64,000 nt of DNA from Coenobita brevimanus (taxonomy: Eukaryota; Arthropoda; Malacostraca; Decapoda; Coenobitidae): positions 34,097,816 through 34,161,815 of the forward strand of contig CM064653.1 in NCBI GenBank assembly GCA_032717465.1. Direction: 5' to 3'. The number at the start of each line of letters is the position of its first letter. Positions within the stretch are counted from its first letter, which is position 1. A program made the position numbers and the translations under genes. Shown here one piece after another: positions 60,798 to 64,000 of this stretch. The notes below the pieces were generated by a model that made no database searches, had not been told where the DNA came from, and saw only the letters and a list, made by a program, of their open reading frames with translations.

Positions 60798-61573
60798 TAA
60801 ATTGGATGTTGTTGAATGCCGTGCAGAGTATGTATGAGGGGGCTAAGGCTGCAATGCATGTGGATAGTGAACTAAGTGAATTTTTCTATCTGAAAGTTGG
60901 ATTGAAACAGAGATATGTCAAGTCTCCAAGGTTGTTCAATCTGTATGGGGATGGGGTTATAAAAGAGTTACAAGGTAGAGCAGTGGATGTTAGAGTGGCC
61001 CTAATGAAAGAGGGCAGTATTTGGAAACACTGTACTTTAGTTTGCAGGTGATACTGTATTGTTAAGTGAAGATGAAAGGGAACTGCAAGGCTTGGTGAAT
61101 GAGTTTGGAACGTTGTGTAAGAACCGGAATCTAAAGATGAATGTAGGGAAGAGTAAAGTTATGGTCTTCGAGATAAATGAAGTCACGGAGCACATAGTGA
61201 GGTTGGATGATGAGGAAATGGAAAATGTGACTGCATTTAAGTACTTTGTAATGTGATGAGTAAGGATGGAATGTAATGTGATGAGTAAGAATGGAAGTTT
61301 GAAGGATGAAGTGCTTGAAAGGGTACAACAAGGAAGAAAAGTTGCTGGTTGTTTGAAAGCAGTGACAAACAATGAGGTGATCATGGAGGAAAAAAAGTCA
61401 CTGCATGATAGTATTGTGATGCCAACTGTAATGTATGGAAGCAAAGCTTGGACCTCGTTGAAAGGGCACAAGTCAAGAGTGAGAGCAGTGGAAATGAGTT
61501 ATATGGGGGGAGGATGTGGAGTTACTGTACGTGGAGAGACAGACTGACAAATGAGGAAGTGAAGGAGCATTGT
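60798..61573 (+). pseudogene. RTE fragment E3, first part
   Basis: A third copy starts within the RT domain (LLNAVQSMYEGAKAAMHVDS, GLKQRYVKSPRLFNLYGDG). The FADD motif is degraded (LVCR*YCIVK-like, near 61040). A 24-bp duplicated stretch (ATGTGATGAGTAAG) lies at 61252-61287. It breaks at AAGGAGCATTGTAG, where a SINE is inserted. Confidence 0.8.
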
Positions 61574-61932
61574 AGTTTTTTTTTTTTTTTTTTTTTTTTT
61601 TTTGTCCGACTCTGGGCAAAGGCTTCATGGCCTATATCTCGGGGGCAGTAGCCTATCCCAAGGCCCAGTAGTCCTCCTACACCTCCACATGTTACCACTT
61701 CGGCGCTAACACCCACCGTCCATATTGAATACATGCTAGGGCTGTCTCATGCAGGACTGGTGTATTGGTATTAGCGGGGGTACTTTTACGACATGTCGGC
61801 GGGTCATCCGGTAGATCAGGAAAGTCTGCTTCTATGAAATTCAAATCCATAAACTGTTCCCTGCCCCAGCCGGGATTCGAAGTTGGGTCCATCAGGACTG
61901 CAGGCCGCCTCTCTACCGATTCAGCCACCGCA
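61574..61932 (-). mobile_element. tRNA-derived SINE
   Basis: The minus strand begins GCGGTGGCTGAATCGGTAGA (A-box region of a tRNA) and contains ACTTCGAATCCCGGCTGG (B-box region) about 50 bp later. A ~220-bp body follows, ending in poly(A) seen as T28 at 61575-61602. This is the layout of a pol III-transcribed SINE. It lies inside RTE fragment E3; a target duplication is not clear. Confidence 0.82.
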
Positions 61933-62196
61933 TTAGGAGAAATACGTTGAGGTGATTTAACCATGTGGAGAGAATGGAGAGCAAGAGACTAACGAGAAGA
62001 GTGTGAATGAGGTGGTGATGGGGAGAGGGAGGGGGATTCCAAGAATGAGATAGAGGGATGGAGTGGAGAGGTATATGAGAGAGGGTGGTGTAAGCTGAGG
62101 GAAGGGCAGTGAAATGGTGGGGGACAGGGTGATATGGAGGCAATTTGTTTGTGGCCACCCCTTATGGGACTGGCAATAGATAGATAGATAGATTTT
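61933..62196 (+). pseudogene. RTE fragment E3, 3' end
   Basis: It resumes at TTAGGAGAAATACGTTGAGG (RRNTLRxFNHVERMESKRLT-like) and ends CCTTATGGGACTGGCAATAG with (GATA)n. About 60 bp of RTE sequence is missing at the SINE junction. Confidence 0.8.
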
Positions 62197-62598
62197 ATTG
62201 AGTTTATACAAATATTTTTCCTTTAGAATTACAGTCCAAGTGATGTCCTCCTACCGTGGTATACAATCCCAACTTTATTGATAGTTATGCTGTGATAACT
62301 TTTCATAGCACTAAAAGAGAGATACCTAATATTGGTGTCATATTTGCTGCCTTCTTCAACTTTAGTAGGTTTAGTGTTGTTTGACAGGTGCTTTCCTGTC
62401 ATCTGTTTACTGTAAATAGTGATATCACTGGCATGAGATTAAAAAAAAAGATTGTTGATCTAAATTGCATGAACTAAAGACAAATACTACTCAGCCTGAA
62501 AAATCAACTCTCCTGCATTATTTTAAAACTTCTACTGATTTTATATCTTTTCCATCACTAGGTAGCCAGTCCATTTGAAGGATATGTATTGCTGCCAT
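62197..62598. other. No recognised gene
   Basis: AT-rich sequence without paired ends or coding signal. Confidence 0.5.
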
Positions 62599-64000
62599 CT
62601 TATGTCTGTCCAAACACCTTAATCCTTTAAGGGGTCCCTACAAACAAATTGCCTCCATGTAGCACTGACCTCTGCCATTTGGCTGCTCTCCCTTCAATTC
62701 ACCCTTCCCCCCCCCCCCATATATCTCCACTCCATCTTTCCTTCTCATCATTGGTTTCCCCTTCCCTCTGTCATCCTTCACCTCATTTACACATTTCTGG
62801 TTAGTCTCTCACTCTCCATCCTTTGCACAGGGCCAAACCATCTCTGAGTATTTCTCTAATGCTTTGAATCACATCCACACCAGTAGCACAACACTCTTCT
62901 CCATCCTCATTTGTCTGTCTCTCCATGTGCAGTACCCTCGCGTCCAAGACAGTAATATTGTCACCTGAAGGTCCTGTCTAGGATGAAAAATGTCTTGTAC
63001 CAACACAAGACCTCATGGAAAAAATTAATTGTCACAAAATCTTCTAAAAGTGCCCGTAAAAACATCAACCTAAGACTATTTTGGCACCAAAACAAATTTC
63101 CTCACCTTTAAAATGTGTGTTTCTGAGCTTATCTCCAGCTTAGTATCCTGAGGTAGATGGCGGTGCTTCAAGGGGTTAGCAGACTCGCTTGCTCATCACG
63201 TGACAACATTGCAAACACGTCACTCTCCTGGATGCGGGAACCGTGTTGGACTGGGTGAGACTGTCATAGCTGTATTCTCCTCAGATTTGGGCGATTATGA
63301 ACCGTTGGTTCCGTATTGGACGTATGCAACTGTAATACAGCAATATTTTGGATTATTATTTATGGTCTCTGTCTTGGACACGAAACGTCTTGGACAAACC
63401 CGTCTTGGACGCAGGGGTACTGCAACTCCACATGCTCATTTCAGATAACTCATTTCCACTACTTTCACTCCTGAATTGTATCTTTTCAGCAGGTTCCAAG
63501 CTTCGCTTCTGTACTGTACATTAGAATTGGGATCAGTGCTGACAAAAACAATGTATTTTTACCTCCATGATCATCTCTCTATTCCTTGTTACCGCTTTCA
63601 GTGAACCACCAACCATTCTTCCATGCAGTACTCTTTCAAGCACTTCATCCTCTGAACTTCCATCCTTGCTCGTCTCAGCACCTAGGTACTGAAATGCACT
63701 CAAGTTCTCCATTTCCTCATCATCCAGCCTCACTGTGTAGCCTGTGACATCATTCTTTCAAAGACCATATTTTATTGTTATCTGCATTCACTTTTAGATC
63801 ATATTCCACACATACATTCCCACTGTTAATCAATCCTTGCAGCTCCCATTCTTTATTTAGCAATACAGTATCATCAGCAAACAACACTACAGGAAGTTTT
63901 CAAACCCTACCCTCTCTCATAAGGGTCACTGCAGCACCCATTGCCATTGTCATTCATCAATCCATGCTGCTCCCATTCTTGGCATAGCAATATAGTATCA
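62599..64000 (-). pseudogene. Old RTE fragment, minus strand, interrupted by a MITE, runs off the window
   Basis: The minus strand reads as a diverged RTE C-terminus: GVERYMGG-type end near 62720, ERLTRN..., then after the MITE VKVVEMSYLK-like sequence at 63450 and MRLDDEEMENLSAFQYLGAE at 63733. Beyond this lie KVNADNNKIWSLKE-type and FADDTVLLNKEW-type sequence up to 64000. Many indels make it the oldest RTE copy here. It is split by the element at 62930-63422. Confidence 0.75.
62930..63422. mobile_element. Tigger-like MITE (493 bp) inserted in the old RTE
   Basis: Ends CAGTACCCTCGCGTCCAAGA and TCTTGGACGCAGGGGTACTG are inverted and belong to the same end family as the element at 15050-16480. 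The flanks read TG and CA, where a duplicated TA is expected and where RTE copy D has TA (CCATGTAACTTC). There is no coding region. Confidence 0.85.

Overview
The window is eukaryotic and almost entirely transposable-element DNA. Introns with GT-AG borders, APE-type LINEs, TA-flanked pogo/Tigger elements, long (AT)n and (CA)n tracts and TTAGG-type telomere-like repeats point to an arthropod. The density of RTE and Tigger copies suggests a decapod crustacean; that last step is inference. I see no bacterial or phage features.

One host gene is recognisable: three consecutive exons (31634-31699, 40037-40204, 46821-46946, + strand) of an ortholog of the ciliary leucine-rich-repeat protein CFAP410 (C21orf2). 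The phases agree at every junction, and TE insertions fill its introns. The first coding exon and the C-terminal exons were not found.

Layout: 0.4-3.65 kb, decayed Ty3/gypsy pol with a Pro/Ser-rich tail; 4.26-5.09 kb, a 270-bp higher-order minisatellite; 5.57-7.84 kb, LINE 5' region and Gag-like ORF1; 7.8-8.2 kb, an inverted repeat holding CCTAA repeats; 9.7-10.6 kb, a Tc1 transposase remnant; 10.6-11.7 kb, Tigger ends; 11.8-15.0 kb, RTE copy A; 15.05-16.48 kb, a Tigger deletion derivative; 16.6-17.3 kb, two copies of a short repeat with a 5S rRNA-derived head, separated by ~300 bp of (AT)n; 17.35-18.22 kb, a Tigger-like MITE; 18.23-25.45 kb, RTE copy B (minus) split by a TTAA-flanked piggyBac-like element that is itself split by a LINE; 26-28.1 kb, an unknown charged reading frame and two LINE fragments; 28.15-30.3 kb, a second Tc1 copy split by a 1,049-bp solo LTR; 30.3-30.9 kb, the end of a Tigger element.

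Continuing: CFAP410 intron 1 holds a MITE, a LINE 3' fragment and RTE copy C, which carries a 1,130-bp Tigger-like insertion. Intron 2 holds the best-preserved RTE copy (D, minus, 42.06-45.29 kb). Downstream come a CR1-like LINE in a (CA)n tract (48.06-51.03 kb), two Tigger elements (51.45-52.18 and 52.99-56.31 kb), a Tigger 5' end (56.92-57.38 kb), and serial RTE fragments (57.38-64.0 kb) carrying a tRNA-derived SINE and another Tigger MITE.

The structure worth most attention is the chimeric short repeat at 16.6-17.3 kb. It joins the 3' half of 5S rRNA to stretches resembling both the 5' leader and the 3' end of the local RTE family, which suggests a 5S-headed SINE mobilised by that RTE. Exact TA, TTAA and 5-bp target duplications give a readable relative chronology of insertions. 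Family names rest on motif recognition, without database comparison.
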